A stretch of 60,940 bases of DNA from Oscillospiraceae bacterium (GTDB lineage: Bacteria; Bacillota; Clostridia; Oscillospirales; CAG-382). Below are positions 51,049 to 60,621 of the stretch, one piece after another. The notes beneath the pieces were generated by a model that worked only from the letters and a program-made list of their open reading frames with translations, had not been told where the DNA came from and did not search any database. Both the position numbers and the translations under genes were made by a program. Where the stretch lies: the NCBI GenBank assembly GCA_015064955.1, contig SVRD01000011.1, positions 1 through 60,940 on the forward strand, given 5' to 3'. The number at the start of each line of letters is the position of its first letter. Position 1 is the stretch's first letter.

Positions 51049-51240
51049 ATATTTTTCAAGGACATGCGCCTTGAAAAATATACCGCAGAGCGTTGCGAGT
51101 GTCGAACAGGAAGTGTGAGGCGCGCGGAATCGGGGTCCCCGAAAATCGTATGATTTTTGGGGTGTATCGGCGCGAGTGTACGGGCATCTCAAAAAAACGA
51201 CCGAAACGCTTGCGTTTCGTGTCGAGAGCGTTAGCGATAC
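51049..51240 (+). repeat. Structured intergenic element, copy 3
   Basis: Stem ATATTTTTCAAG/CTTGAAAAATAT (12 bp) around the loop GACATGCGC, then ACCGCAGAGCGTTGCGAGTG, a GGGGTCCCC hairpin, and an end hairpin CGAAACGC/GCGTTTCG followed by GAGAGCGTTAGCGA. The first stem differs at most positions from copies 1 and 2 yet still pairs, while the loop is identical. Confidence 0.75.
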
Positions 51241-51251
51241 AAAAAAAACTC

Positions 51252-51280
51252 TTGACTTATTGCCGCTATATATGTATAAT
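51252..51280 (+). promoter_or_regulatory. SigA promoter of secDF
   Basis: TTGACT (51252-51257), 17 bp, TATAAT (51275-51280), 47 bases before secD. Confidence 0.8.
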
Positions 51281-51326
51281 TGAAATGTTAGAAAATAAAC
51301 GAAATTTTTCCGGAGGTACTACAAAA

Positions 51327-52601
51327 ATGAATTACTCACGTGTTTCGAGTATTTCTCGTTTTGTATTGCTGCTCGCGGCTATCGTTGCTATCTGTGCGAT
51401 CTCCGTTTGCGGTATTTACATTAACGACGAAACGCGACTGAAAGGCATATTCGAGGAAGATACGATCCGTCTCGGTCTTGACCTTGCAGGCGGTTCGGTC
51501 GTTACTTTCCAGGCTCAGACCGAAGACACCGGTGATGATCTCGATTACGGTATGGAATCTGTTCTCACCGTTATGAGAGACCGTCTCGACGGACAAGGTC
51601 TTACCGAAGCTCTTTGCTACAAGACCGGCAACGATATGGTCACTATCGAAATTCCCGACATCGACGACCCTAACGAAGCTATCGCAAACTTTATGCAGAC
51701 CGCTAAGCTTCAGTTCAAGGATTCCAAGGGCAAGGTCGTTCTCGAAGGCGAGCACGTTGATCAGGCATCGGTTTGGTATGACGACAAGGGCGAGATCATT
51801 GTTCAGCTCAATCTTACCGCTGAGGGCGCCACAAGATTCTCCAATGCCACAAAGGTTGCTGCCGCTACCAAGGATTACATCGCTATCGTTATCGACGGCG
51901 TGACTATCAGCCAGCCCACCGTTCAGGAGCATATCACCGACGGTGTGGCAAGCATTTCGGGCAACTTCACCGCTGAATCGGCTTCCGCACTCGCAAACAA
52001 CATCAATGCAGGTGCGTTCCGTTATGAGCTCGTTCCCGTTGAACAGAGAACTGTCGGCGCGACACTCGGTGAAAACTCGCTGTCCTCCTCGCTTATCGCA
52101 GGTGCTATCGGCGTGCTTCTCGTAATCATCTTTATGTGCATCTACTACAAGCTCCCCGGCGTTATGGCTTCGATCACACTCGTTGCATACATCGGTATTT
52201 TCGGACTTGTTCTCAATCTCACCCAGGCTAACCTCACCCTTGCAGGTATCGCAGGTATCTTCCTTTCTATCGGTATGGCAGTCGACGCAAACGTTGTCAT
52301 CTTTGAAAGAATGAAGGAAGAGATCGACGCAGGCAAGAGCGCAAAGGCAGCTATCAAGGGCGGCTTCAAGAGAGCGTTCTCCGCGATCCTTGACTCGAAC
52401 GTTACAACAGTCATCGCTTGCGCGGTTCTCTACTTCCTCGGCTCCGGTACTATCAAGGGCTTTGCAACCACTCTCTTCATCGGTATCGTTATTTCGCTCT
52501 TCACTGCACTTGTTATCACGAGAGCGCTTCTTTACCTCTGTGTTGGTATGGGCGCAAACGAACCCAAAACGTACAGATCTTTGGGAAGGAGGGCTAAATA
52601 A
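51327..52601 (+). CDS. secD: Protein translocase subunit SecD
   Basis: 424 aa from ATG 51327 (CGGAGG before it; the open frame starts earlier in repeat DNA). One N-terminal helix, then the outer P1 domain with IRLGLDLAGGSVVTFQAQ and the P1 head, then five helices with AVDANVVIFERMKEE. Works with SecF to pull proteins across the membrane using the ion gradient. It is separate from secF, as in many clostridia, not fused as in Bacillus. The secF ATG overlaps its TAA by one base. Confidence 0.96.
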   Translation: MNYSRVSSISRFVLLLAAIVAICAISVCGIYINDETRLKGIFEEDTIRLGLDLAGGSVVTFQAQTEDTGDDLDYGMESVLTVMRDRLDGQGLTEALCYKTGNDMVTIEIPDIDDPNEAIANFMQTAKLQFKDSKGKVVLEGEHVDQASVWYDDKGEIIVQLNLTAEGATRFSNATKVAAATKDYIAIVIDGVTISQPTVQEHITDGVASISGNFTAESASALANNINAGAFRYELVPVEQRTVGATLGENSLSSSLIAGAIGVLLVIIFMCIYYKLPGVMASITLVAYIGIFGLVLNLTQANLTLAGIAGIFLSIGMAVDANVVIFERMKEEIDAGKSAKAAIKGGFKRAFSAILDSNVTTVIACAVLYFLGSGTIKGFATTLFIGIVISLFTALVITRALLYLCVGMGANEPKTYRSLGRRAK

Positions 52602-53500
52602 TGAGCAAGTTCCACTTTATTAAAAATCAAAAGGTTACTCTTGCTATTATAGCAATCATCCTTCTTGCAGGTATTGTATCCTTCTTCGTAAGAGGTTTCA
52701 ATATCGACATCGACTTCTCGGGCGGTACCGAAATCAAGCTCAATATCGGCACCGAGGTTACCAACGAGGTTTGCGATAATATCAACGACATTATCCGCAA
52801 CCACGAGCTTCTCGGCAACGATTACGTTTCTTCGACTACCAAGTCGGAATCGACTGCCAATATGGCAATCATCCGTACCGGCACAAAGGCGCTCGACAAT
52901 GCACAGATCGATGCACTTTTGGACGCTGTTGCAGCAGCTTACCCCGACACCGACCTTAACGACAAGGAAATCAACAAGATCGACCCCACCATCGGCGACA
53001 GCCTCACCAAGAGCGCAATTATCGCTGTTATCGTTGCAGTTGCTTTGATGCTTGTTTACATCTGGATCAGATTCGAGCTCAAATCGGGCATCGCGGCTGT
53101 TCTCTGTCTTACTCATGACCTTTTCGTGATGTTCGCCGTATATTCCCTCTTCCAGATTCCGATCAACGCAAACATCATCGCCGCTTTGCTTACCATTCTC
53201 GGTTACTCGATCAACGCAACCATCGTTGTATTTGACCGTGTACGTGAAAACAAGGCTAAGCTCGTCGGCACTCCGTTTGCAGACGTTGTCAACAAGAGTG
53301 CTCACGAAACTATGGGCAGAAGCGTTAACACCACTCTTACCACACTCTTCACCATCGGTATGATCTATATCCTCGGTGTAGACGCTATCCGTGATTTCGC
53401 ATTCCCGCTTATCATAGGTATCGTTGCAGGTCTCTTCTCCTCGGTATTTATGTCTGGTATGATCTGGAACGCGCTTGACAAGCTCGGAAAGAAAAACTAA
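52601..53500 (+). CDS. secF: Protein translocase subunit SecF
   Basis: 299 aa. FNIDIDFSGGTEIKLNIG after the first helix is the SecF motif; then a short outer domain, and helices with GYSINATIVVFDRVRENKAK. GGAAGGAGG lies in the secD end. Normal length and composition. Partner of SecD in the membrane. Confidence 0.96.
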   Translation: MSKFHFIKNQKVTLAIIAIILLAGIVSFFVRGFNIDIDFSGGTEIKLNIGTEVTNEVCDNINDIIRNHELLGNDYVSSTTKSESTANMAIIRTGTKALDNAQIDALLDAVAAAYPDTDLNDKEINKIDPTIGDSLTKSAIIAVIVAVALMLVYIWIRFELKSGIAAVLCLTHDLFVMFAVYSLFQIPINANIIAALLTILGYSINATIVVFDRVRENKAKLVGTPFADVVNKSAHETMGRSVNTTLTTLFTIGMIYILGVDAIRDFAFPLIIGIVAGLFSSVFMSGMIWNALDKLGKKN

Positions 53501-53512
53501 TCAATAACAAAA

Positions 53513-53546
53513 AACGCGTTGTCCTTTCGGATAACGCGTTTTTTAT
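53513..53546 (+). terminator. Terminator after secF
   Basis: AAAACGCGTTGTCC and GGATAACGCGTTTT around TTTC with one wobble, then TTATTTTG. Placed 13 bases after secF. Confidence 0.9.
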
Positions 53547-53625
53547 TTTGTTTTGCTCTTGCCGTAAGCTCGAAATCAAAATCGAATTTTTGCCGATTGC
53601 GTGTTTCTATTCAAGAAAAATCCCA

Positions 53626-53694
53626 AGCCGAAAGTTTTTTGGGAAAGAGCGCGAGAGAACCCTTTTTTTTGCAAAAAGGGTTCTCTCGTAAACA
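53626..53694 (-). repeat. Variable-stem hairpin repeat, copy 7 (inverted)
   Basis: On the minus strand ACGAGAGAACCCTTTTT and AAAAAGGGTTCTCTCG pair, then CGCTCTTTCCCAAAAAACTT. It borders the metallophosphoesterase stop. Confidence 0.75.
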
Positions 53695-53710
53695 AACAAT
53701 CAAACAGCAA

Positions 53711-55789
53711 TCAGCCGTTGTATTCAGTAAACACGGTGTAATCTTCGACAAGTGCGATTTCGTCGAGAACGAATCGTGTTCCGCTTGCGGTATCGGAGGA
53801 ATAGTTCCAGAACATATAGAGTCCTGCGATCTCGTTATATGGGTACGCCTCGCCCGCCATACCGACCGCAGCGCCTGTTCCGTAGCGATAGGTGAAATCC
53901 TTTACGGGAAACGCCATAAATCCCTTGAAGCCCTTTACAGCCGTTTTCTGCTCGACTCCGAAGCAACCGTCGGCGCCGTGAACGTAGGTTTTCCATTCGG
54001 TCTCGCCCTCGGGGAGATAGTAGAAATAAAGCTCGGGAACGTAGTCGCTTTCATCGGTGGTATAGAGATCGCCGTTCGGTGCGATAAGTCCGAAGTTTGC
54101 CTTGCGGAACTCAATATCGCTGAAATCGACCCAGACTCTCAAATACTTCGTGCTCGGGAATTTGCTTGTGTTTTTGTTTTCGTCGGTGGCGAAGAGGTAG
54201 AGTCCTTGGTTATCTCTGCCGTTGCTGTAAACAGAGAGCGCTTTACTGTTGTTGTAGCCGTTATTTACAAGCTCAAAGCCGCTGTTGGCATCGCCCGAGG
54301 CGGAATTCCAGGTGCCGACGAAGATATCGCCATCGATACTGCCGCCATAGGTGAAATTGGAGGACGAGGCTTTTAGCGAATCGAGCGAATCGAAGTTTGT
54401 AAAGGTGCCGACAAAGTTAACGTCGTTTTGCGAGGTGTAGTCTACCTTTTCGGCTTTCGGAGTGGTGAATTGCGAGCTTATCGGCTCGCCGCGCTTGCCG
54501 AAAACGTCGATCGGGCAAACTTCAATGCTGTAATCCTTGCCGTCATCGAGGTTCGAGAGGCTGAAGGTGAGAGTTTCGGGGAGCGGCTCAAAATAGTATT
54601 CCGAGAAATAATTGAATTCCTTTTTGTTGCCCTCGCTGTCGGTGCAGACGATATTGTAGCTGTAAACGCAATCGTCATCGCTCGCTTGGGGGAAGGTGAT
54701 TTCGGCGGTAGTCGCGCTGACCGCGCCGACGGTTATCTGTGCATCGGACGAAAATTCGGGGTTTGCGCTGTTTTCGATGCGCTTGTCGGTATAAAGCCAG
54801 GTCGATTTATCGAAAAGGTTGTCGATTCGGTAAACGAGCTGCTCGCTTCCGTCATAGGTTTTGAAGAAATTATCGGTGAGGAGGTTATAGGGCATCACGC
54901 GGACACGGTTGTCCTCGCTGATCTCGACGATGTAGAACTGTGCGGCGTTGTTCGCATTGGGAGGAATAGTGCCGTAGGTCATTCCCGAGGTCATCTCGAA
55001 ATATGCGAGAGTGCCGGTTCCGAAAAGTGTGTAGTCCTTTTGGTAACAGCTTGTCGGGTTGTTTATCGGTCCGTGGGAGTGGCCCGAGAAGTTGATTATC
55101 TGGCTGTATTTTGAATAGATATCATTGAGCTGCTTGGACTGAACGGCATACCATTCCGAGCTGACGTAGACGGTATCCTTGATGTGATGATGCTGGAAGG
55201 TGATTATCGGCTTGTCGGGGGCTTCCTTCGATGCCTTTTCGAGCTCTTCCGCAAGCCAGTCGAGATCGTCGGAATAATCGCCCTCTCCCTTTGTCGAAAT
55301 GCCGATAAAGTGGTAGCCGTTGACATTGATATGCTTGTTAAGGCGTTCGTCGACAGTTTCGGTATATTCCTTTTCACTCGCACCGTAGAATTCGTGGTTG
55401 CCCATTACGGTGATTATCTCGGTCTCTTCCCTTTTAGCGCTGTCGACGATGCTCTTCCACGCTTGGTATTCATAAACCTTGCCGTAGTTGGTTATGTCGC
55501 CGACGGCAACAAAGGCGTCGATGCGTTTGTAATCCTGAGTGTCGGCATAGGCATAGGCGGATTCAAAGAGCTTTTTCAATCTTTTTGCCGATTCGTCGTT
55601 CACAGTCGAAACGTGGTTGTCGGAGGTGACGAGGAAGCGGAAAGCTGTTTTGAATTCGCCGTAAACAGTTTCGTTCGATTCCTCTTGCGATTGGTTTTGA
55701 GCAGATTCACCGCCCTGAGAATTGCCCGAGCAGGCAGAAAGAATGAGTGACAGCATTAACATAATTGCAATTACCGCTTTCCTTTTCAT
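53711..55789 (-). CDS. Lipoprotein metallophosphoesterase with FN3-like and C-terminal beta domains
   Basis: 692 aa. Lipoprotein signal MKRKAVIAIMLMLSLILSAC, then a Ser/Gln/Glu linker. The calcineurin-like phosphoesterase motifs run in order: TSDNHVST, VAVGDITNYG, VMGNHEFYG, FQHHHIKD and GHSHGPI, covering about residues 48-280. A fibronectin-III-like domain follows (about 345-450) and a C-terminal jelly-roll-like domain of about 230 residues (FVGTWNSASGDANSGFELVN). It should be a cell-surface phosphohydrolase; the extra domains suggest binding to a glycan. Metal-binding residues are all present. AAAGGAG precedes ATG. Confidence 0.88.
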   Translation of the reverse strand: MKRKAVIAIMLMLSLILSACSGNSQGGESAQNQSQEESNETVYGEFKTAFRFLVTSDNHVSTVNDESAKRLKKLFESAYAYADTQDYKRIDAFVAVGDITNYGKVYEYQAWKSIVDSAKREETEIITVMGNHEFYGASEKEYTETVDERLNKHINVNGYHFIGISTKGEGDYSDDLDWLAEELEKASKEAPDKPIITFQHHHIKDTVYVSSEWYAVQSKQLNDIYSKYSQIINFSGHSHGPINNPTSCYQKDYTLFGTGTLAYFEMTSGMTYGTIPPNANNAAQFYIVEISEDNRVRVMPYNLLTDNFFKTYDGSEQLVYRIDNLFDKSTWLYTDKRIENSANPEFSSDAQITVGAVSATTAEITFPQASDDDCVYSYNIVCTDSEGNKKEFNYFSEYYFEPLPETLTFSLSNLDDGKDYSIEVCPIDVFGKRGEPISSQFTTPKAEKVDYTSQNDVNFVGTFTNFDSLDSLKASSSNFTYGGSIDGDIFVGTWNSASGDANSGFELVNNGYNNSKALSVYSNGRDNQGLYLFATDENKNTSKFPSTKYLRVWVDFSDIEFRKANFGLIAPNGDLYTTDESDYVPELYFYYLPEGETEWKTYVHGADGCFGVEQKTAVKGFKGFMAFPVKDFTYRYGTGAAVGMAGEAYPYNEIAGLYMFWNYSSDTASGTRFVLDEIALVEDYTVFTEYNG

Positions 55790-55801
55790 AATAATTCTCC
55801 T

Positions 55802-56902
55802 TTAAATAATTTGACCGATAATATAATTCGATACACGGAATCCTCTGCTGTTCAGAGTCAGGACACCGTTTTCGAGACTGCCGTAGCCGAGCTCGGCTAT
55901 TTTTTTTGCCGTTTCGAGCTTTGGCACGGGTATTTTTGCGCCCAAGGCTGTGCGGAGAGAAAGCATTATACGCTCCTCCTCGGCTTCTTCGGGCGGGATC
56001 GGTTCGATTTCGTGATAATTTGTCGGTGCGAAAGCGCCGATTTTGCTTTTTTCGATGAATGAATTGATATCGTTGGGTGCTGAAAAGCGCTTGTTGTTAT
56101 AAAAGGAATGTGCCGCCGCGCCGAATCCCATATATTCGCCTCTTGCCCAATAGTTCATATTGTGGCGCGATTCATAGCCGTCGAGGGCGAACGAGGATAT
56201 TTCGTAGTGCTTCATACCGTGATTTTTTATCAGGTTACAGAGCGTTTCGTATTGCGCTTCCTCGCTTTCCTCATCGGGAAACGAATAGTCGGCAAAGTTT
56301 TTGTAAAACGGTGTGCCCTCCTCGAGCTGAAGCGAATATGCCGAGATATGCTTCACTCCGAGCGAAAGTATTTTTTCAAGCCCGCTTGCAAATTCGCCGT
56401 TTGTTTGATTCGGCAAGGCGAAGATAACGTCGGCGGAGACGTTTTCAAATCCTGCCAGAGCCGCATCGCTTATGCATTGTTCGGCATCCTTGAAGCTGTG
56501 CGCTCTGCCGAGAAGCGAAAGAATATTGTCGTTTGCCGACTGAATACCGACAGACAGACGGTTGAATCCCGCTTCTTTGAGCAGTTTAAGCGATGAAAGA
56601 TCGACTGTCGCGGGGTTGACCTCTACCGTTATTTCGCAACAGTTTGCAATATCGAAGCGCTCGTAAAGCTCTGAAAGAAGTCTGCAAAGCCGCTCGGCGC
56701 CGAAATAAGTCGGTGTACCGCCGCCGAAATAGATGCTCGATATCTCGCGCTCGGTGCGGAAAAAAGCTATCTGCCGCAAAAGTGCTTCGAGATAGCTTTC
56801 CTTTACCTCCTCGCTTTGATTCGGAAGCGAGTAAAAGGCGCAATAATTGCATTTTCTGATACAAAACGGGATATGAAGATAAAGCGACAGCTTATTCGTC
56901 AT
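55802..56902 (-). CDS. hemW: HemW-like radical SAM protein (heme chaperone family)
   Basis: 366 aa from ATG 56902; the longer frame runs back into lepA and is not used. [20 protein letters not shown] carries the CxxxCxxC radical-SAM cluster motif, followed by [20 protein letters not shown] and [14 protein letters not shown]. It is the HemN-like family now called HemW, which binds heme. It lacks the N-terminal parts of true coproporphyrinogen oxidase HemN. Its start lies 11 bases inside the lepA end, so the two are co-translated, a common pairing. Confidence 0.93.
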   Translation of the reverse strand: MTNKLSLYLHIPFCIRKCNYCAFYSLPNQSEEVKESYLEALLRQIAFFRTEREISSIYFGGGTPTYFGAERLCRLLSELYERFDIANCCEITVEVNPATVDLSSLKLLKEAGFNRLSVGIQSANDNILSLLGRAHSFKDAEQCISDAALAGFENVSADVIFALPNQTNGEFASGLEKILSLGVKHISAYSLQLEEGTPFYKNFADYSFPDEESEEAQYETLCNLIKNHGMKHYEISSFALDGYESRHNMNYWARGEYMGFGAAAHSFYNNKRFSAPNDINSFIEKSKIGAFAPTNYHEIEPIPPEEAEEERIMLSLRTALGAKIPVPKLETAKKIAELGYGSLENGVLTLNSRGFRVSNYIIGQII

Positions 56903-58700
56903 CGTACTTGAGCACAGCCATAAACGCCTCCTGCGGTACTTCGACTGTACCGAGTGTACGCATACGCTTTTTGCCCTCCTTCTGCTTTTCGAGCAGCTTC
57001 TTTTTTCGGGTGATATCGCCGCCGTAGCATTTCGCAAGAACGTCCTTACGCATCGCTTTGACGGTTTCGCGCGCGATTATTTTACCGCCGATGGCTGCCT
57101 GAACCGGTATTTCAAACAGCTGACGCGGGATATTGTCCTTCAGCTTTTCGCAAATACGTCTTGCTCTGGGATAGGCTCTGTCGGAATGCACGATAAACGA
57201 AAGAGCATCGACAACGTCGCCGTTCAGGAGAATATCGAGCTTGCTGAGCTTGCTTGCGCGGTAGTCCTTGAATTCATAGTCGAGCGAGGCATAGCCCTTG
57301 CTTTTCGATTTGAGCGAATCGAAGAAGTCGTAAACGATCTCGTTGAGCGGGAGCAGATAATGAAGCTCGGCACGGTTGGTGTCGATATACTTCATATCTA
57401 TATATTCGCCTCTGCGGTCGTTGCAAAGCTGCATTATCGTACCGACGTATTCGGTCGGGGTGATTATGGTTGCCTTTACAAACGGCTCGCAGGCGGTTTC
57501 TATCGTTGCGGGGTCGGGATAGTTTGTCGGGTTGTCGATATAAACGACCTCGCCGTTGGTTTTGTGTATCTCGTAAATAACGCTCGGTGCGGTTGTGATG
57601 AGGTCGAGCATAAATTCGCGCTCAAGGCGCTCCTCGATGATCTCCATATGCAAAAGCCCCAAAAATCCGCAACGGAATCCGAATCCGAGCGCAACCGAGG
57701 TTTCGAGCTCATAGGTGAACGACGAGTCGTTCAATCTCAATTTGTCGAGCGCGTCCTTTAAATCGCCGTATTTACTGCCGTCGGCGGGATAGATGCCGGC
57801 ATAAACCATCGGTTGAGATTTTTTAAAGCCGGGCAACGGCTTTTCGCAGGGGTTGTCGCAAAGAGTAACAGTGTCGCCGACGTCGGTATCGGCGATATTT
57901 TTTATGCTCGCGGTGAAATATCCGACCTCGCCCGCCACAAGACATTCCTTCTTTTCGAGCGCAAAGGTCGAAAGTGTGCCGAGCTCGACGATTTCGAATT
58001 CGGCGCCGGTATGCATCATTCTTACCCTGTCGCCGACGTGCATACTGCCGTTTTTGATACGGATATAAACGACAACGCCCTTGTAGGAATCGTAGTAGCT
58101 GTCGAAAACGAGTGCCTCGAGAGGCTTTTCGGAATCACCCTTGGGAGCGGGGATATTCTTTACTATCTGCTCGAGCACGTCCTTGATGCCGATACCCATT
58201 TTCGCGCTGATGCAGGGTGCTTCGTCGGCGGGTATGCCGATAATATCCTCGATCTCACGCTTTGCCATTTCGGGATCTGCGCTGGGCAGGTCGATCTTAT
58301 TGATAACCGGGAGTATTTCGAGATCGTGATCGACGGCAAGGTATGCATTGGCAAGCGTTTGCGCTTGGATACCCTGAGTCGAGTCGACGATAAGCACCGC
58401 GCCCTCGCAAGCGGCAAGCGAGCGCGATACCTCGTATCCGAAGTCGACGTGGCCGGGAGTGTCGATAAGGTTGAGCGCATAGGTTTCGCCGTCGTCCGCC
58501 TTGTAGTCGAATCTTACGGCGCGCGCCTTGATAGTGATACCGCGTTCACGCTCGAGCTCCATATTGTCGAGCATCTGCTCGTCGATATCGCGCTTTTCGA
58601 CTGCGCCGGTAAATTCAAGCAGTCGGTCGGCAAGCGTGCTCTTGCCGTGGTCGATATGCGCGATTATTGAAAAGTTTCTTATCTTGTTGATGTCGGTCAT
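56892..58700 (-). CDS. lepA: Elongation factor 4 (LepA)
   Basis: 602 aa from ATG 58700 ([20 protein letters not shown]), the better-spaced start after AAGG; ATG 58706 would add two residues. G motifs [27 protein letters not shown] and NKIDLPSA are complete, as are the LepA-specific C-terminal domain and [19 protein letters not shown] ribosome-associated GTPase. It is first in the lepA-hemW operon. Confidence 0.97.
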   Translation of the reverse strand: MTDINKIRNFSIIAHIDHGKSTLADRLLEFTGAVEKRDIDEQMLDNMELERERGITIKARAVRFDYKADDGETYALNLIDTPGHVDFGYEVSRSLAACEGAVLIVDSTQGIQAQTLANAYLAVDHDLEILPVINKIDLPSADPEMAKREIEDIIGIPADEAPCISAKMGIGIKDVLEQIVKNIPAPKGDSEKPLEALVFDSYYDSYKGVVVYIRIKNGSMHVGDRVRMMHTGAEFEIVELGTLSTFALEKKECLVAGEVGYFTASIKNIADTDVGDTVTLCDNPCEKPLPGFKKSQPMVYAGIYPADGSKYGDLKDALDKLRLNDSSFTYELETSVALGFGFRCGFLGLLHMEIIEERLEREFMLDLITTAPSVIYEIHKTNGEVVYIDNPTNYPDPATIETACEPFVKATIITPTEYVGTIMQLCNDRRGEYIDMKYIDTNRAELHYLLPLNEIVYDFFDSLKSKSKGYASLDYEFKDYRASKLSKLDILLNGDVVDALSFIVHSDRAYPRARRICEKLKDNIPRQLFEIPVQAAIGGKIIARETVKAMRKDVLAKCYGGDITRKKKLLEKQKEGKKRMRTLGTVEVPQEAFMAVLKYDDE

Positions 58701-58771
58701 TGGCATTTACCTTACATATATATTTATTCAAGCTATTATACTATATCTTTTATTATTTTTCAAGTGGGAAA

Positions 58772-58820
58772 ACGATTGGAAAACGATTGGAATCGGGTTG
58801 GAAAAAGACGGGATGAAATA
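58772..58820 (+). repeat. Iteron-like GATTGGAAAA repeats before the phage module
   Basis: GTGGGAAAACGATTGGAAAA, then CGATTGGAATCGGGTTGGAA and AAAGACGGGATGAAA: four TTGG-type units at 10-15-base steps. The core TTGGAAAAAGACGGGA is shared with the block at 45300-45350. Confidence 0.55.
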
Positions 58821-58845
58821 TTGCTCGGAGAGCTTTAAAATATAG

Positions 58846-59259
58846 TTGTCAGTCAGGCAGAAAAGTCAAAAACGAAAGGAGGTATGCGTTATAAAGCAAA
58901 GGAGTATTTCCAAAGACAGCTCTCGCTTGGCAGAGCTGATAGAGAGCTATTTTGACAGCCACACTGTCGACTCCGGCGAAATCGCCGATACCGAAGGTCT
59001 TGCCGAGCATCTCGGAATCACGCGTGACGAGCTTTTGAATTTTAAGGGAAACAAGAAAAGCGTTTATGCGGTAAAAAGGGCGCTGAACCGTATCGCGATG
59101 ATAAAAAAGCAGCTCGCATTCCGCGGCAAGATACCCGCAACGGTATTTACGTTCGACCTCAAAAACAATCACGGCTATCTCGACAAGCCCGAGCCGTCCG
59201 ACAGCGAGCAGGGTGTCGGAGTGGTGTTTCGAGGAAAGGCGGGTGATTGGGCGAAATGA
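58846..59259 (+). CDS. Phage terminase small subunit-like protein, start codon unclear
   Basis: About 125-137 aa. A helix-turn-helix-like part (TEGLAEHLGITRDELLNFKG, about residues 60-80) precedes IAMIKKQLAFRGKIPATVFT and FDLKNNHGYL, usual for small terminase subunits that bind phage DNA. Its stop overlaps the large-terminase ATG (ATGA). The start is odd: the strong site AAAGGAGGT (58875-58882) leads to an ATG at 58884 that is one base out of frame and stops after 22 codons. In frame only TTG 58846 or a rare ATA/ATT is available. A one-base insertion near 58888 would explain it. Confidence 0.7.
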   Translation: MSVRQKSQKRKEVCVIKQRSISKDSSRLAELIESYFDSHTVDSGEIADTEGLAEHLGITRDELLNFKGNKKSVYAVKRALNRIAMIKKQLAFRGKIPATVFTFDLKNNHGYLDKPEPSDSEQGVGVVFRGKAGDWAK

Positions 59260-60608
59260 GAGAAATCGTTATCGAGCCGAACGAAAAGCAGAAGAGCTTT
59301 TTCGAGTCGACGGCGAGATACACCGCCTACGGAGGAGCACGAGGCGGCGGAAAAAGCTGGGCGATGAGAATGAAGCTGATACTGCTCGCTCTTAACTATT
59401 CGGGGATACAGATTTTGCTTTTGCGGCGAACGCTTGCCGAGCTCCGCGAGAACCATCTGCTTCCGATGACGGCGATACTCAAGGATATCGCAAAATACGT
59501 CGCAAGCGAAAAGGAGTTCCGCTTTCCAAACGGCTCGAGGATAAAGCTCGGCTATTGCGAGAGCGTGAACGACGTGCTTCAGTTTCAGGGGCAGGCTTAC
59601 GAGGTCATCGGGCTCGAGGAGGCGACGCATTTCACCGAATTTCAATTCCAAGCACTGACCGAAAGCAACCGATACGCCGGCTGTATGACCGAGAAATTCT
59701 CGCCGAGAATGTATTTTACCTGCAATCCCGGCGGTGTCGGGCACGATTGGGTAAAGAGGTTATTTATCGACAGATGCTTCCGCGGGAGCGAGAAAGCAGA
59801 CGATTACCTTTTTATCAAAAGTCTTGTGTTTGACAACCGATTTCTTATGGAAAACAACCCCGAATACGTCGAAACGCTCAAAAATCTGCCCGAAGCGCGC
59901 AGAAAGGCGATGCTTTACGGCGATTGGGAGGCGTTTGAGGGTGCTTTCTTCCCCGAATTCTCGCAAAAGCTCCACGTTCAAAGAGGACTTCCCGATATCC
60001 CCGCGGGAGCGATCCGATTCCGTGCGCTCGATTACGGGCTCGATATGACTGCTTGTCTGTGGTGTGCGACCGACGGAAAAAGGCTTTTCGTTTACCGCGA
60101 GCTTTACCAAAGCGGGCTTCTGCTTTCGGAGGCGGCAAAAAGAATCTGTGCGATGACCGACAAGAGCGAGATCATTCGCTACACCGTCGCCTCGCCTGAT
60201 CTTTGGAGCAGACGGCAGGAGAGCGGGCGGAGCGGGTTTGACATTATGTCGCAAAACGGACTGACACGTTTGATAAAGGCGGAAAACAGCCGTATCGCAG
60301 GCTGGCGGGTATTGCGCGAGTATCTCGCAAACGGCATTGACGGCAAGCCGCGGCTGATTATTTCGGACGAATGCAAAAATCTTATAAGATGCCTTCCCCT
60401 GCTTCGATTCGACAGTCATATCCGCGAGGACGCCGCAGGCACACCCCACGAGATAACCCACGCACCCGAGGCGCTGCGCTACGCCGTTATGTCGCGCACG
60501 CCGAAGCTTCCGCCAAAGCAGATAAACGCCTTTGCCCCAAGCGTTTACAGCTTCGATGACGCTCGCGAACAGGAGCGGGGCGAATTCGAGGACATTATCA
60601 ACTATTAG
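59256..60608 (+). CDS. Phage terminase large subunit
   Basis: 450 aa. The ATPase domain has Walker A GGARGGGKS (residues 26-34) and the Walker B-like YEVIGLEEATHF with catalytic Glu, plus the coupling motif FTCNPGG. The nuclease domain shows ALDYGLDMTACLW with its first Asp and later acidic residues. It drives headful or cos packaging of a tailed phage. ATG 59256 overlaps the small subunit stop. Confidence 0.93.
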   Translation: MREIVIEPNEKQKSFFESTARYTAYGGARGGGKSWAMRMKLILLALNYSGIQILLLRRTLAELRENHLLPMTAILKDIAKYVASEKEFRFPNGSRIKLGYCESVNDVLQFQGQAYEVIGLEEATHFTEFQFQALTESNRYAGCMTEKFSPRMYFTCNPGGVGHDWVKRLFIDRCFRGSEKADDYLFIKSLVFDNRFLMENNPEYVETLKNLPEARRKAMLYGDWEAFEGAFFPEFSQKLHVQRGLPDIPAGAIRFRALDYGLDMTACLWCATDGKRLFVYRELYQSGLLLSEAAKRICAMTDKSEIIRYTVASPDLWSRRQESGRSGFDIMSQNGLTRLIKAENSRIAGWRVLREYLANGIDGKPRLIISDECKNLIRCLPLLRFDSHIREDAAGTPHEITHAPEALRYAVMSRTPKLPPKQINAFAPSVYSFDDAREQERGEFEDIINY

Positions 60609-60621
60609 CGAAAGGAACACT

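Noticed and set aside
56903-57037. 45-codon N-terminal extension of HemW
   Set aside because: It lies inside lepA in another frame; the HemW family begins at the [10 protein letters not shown] start.
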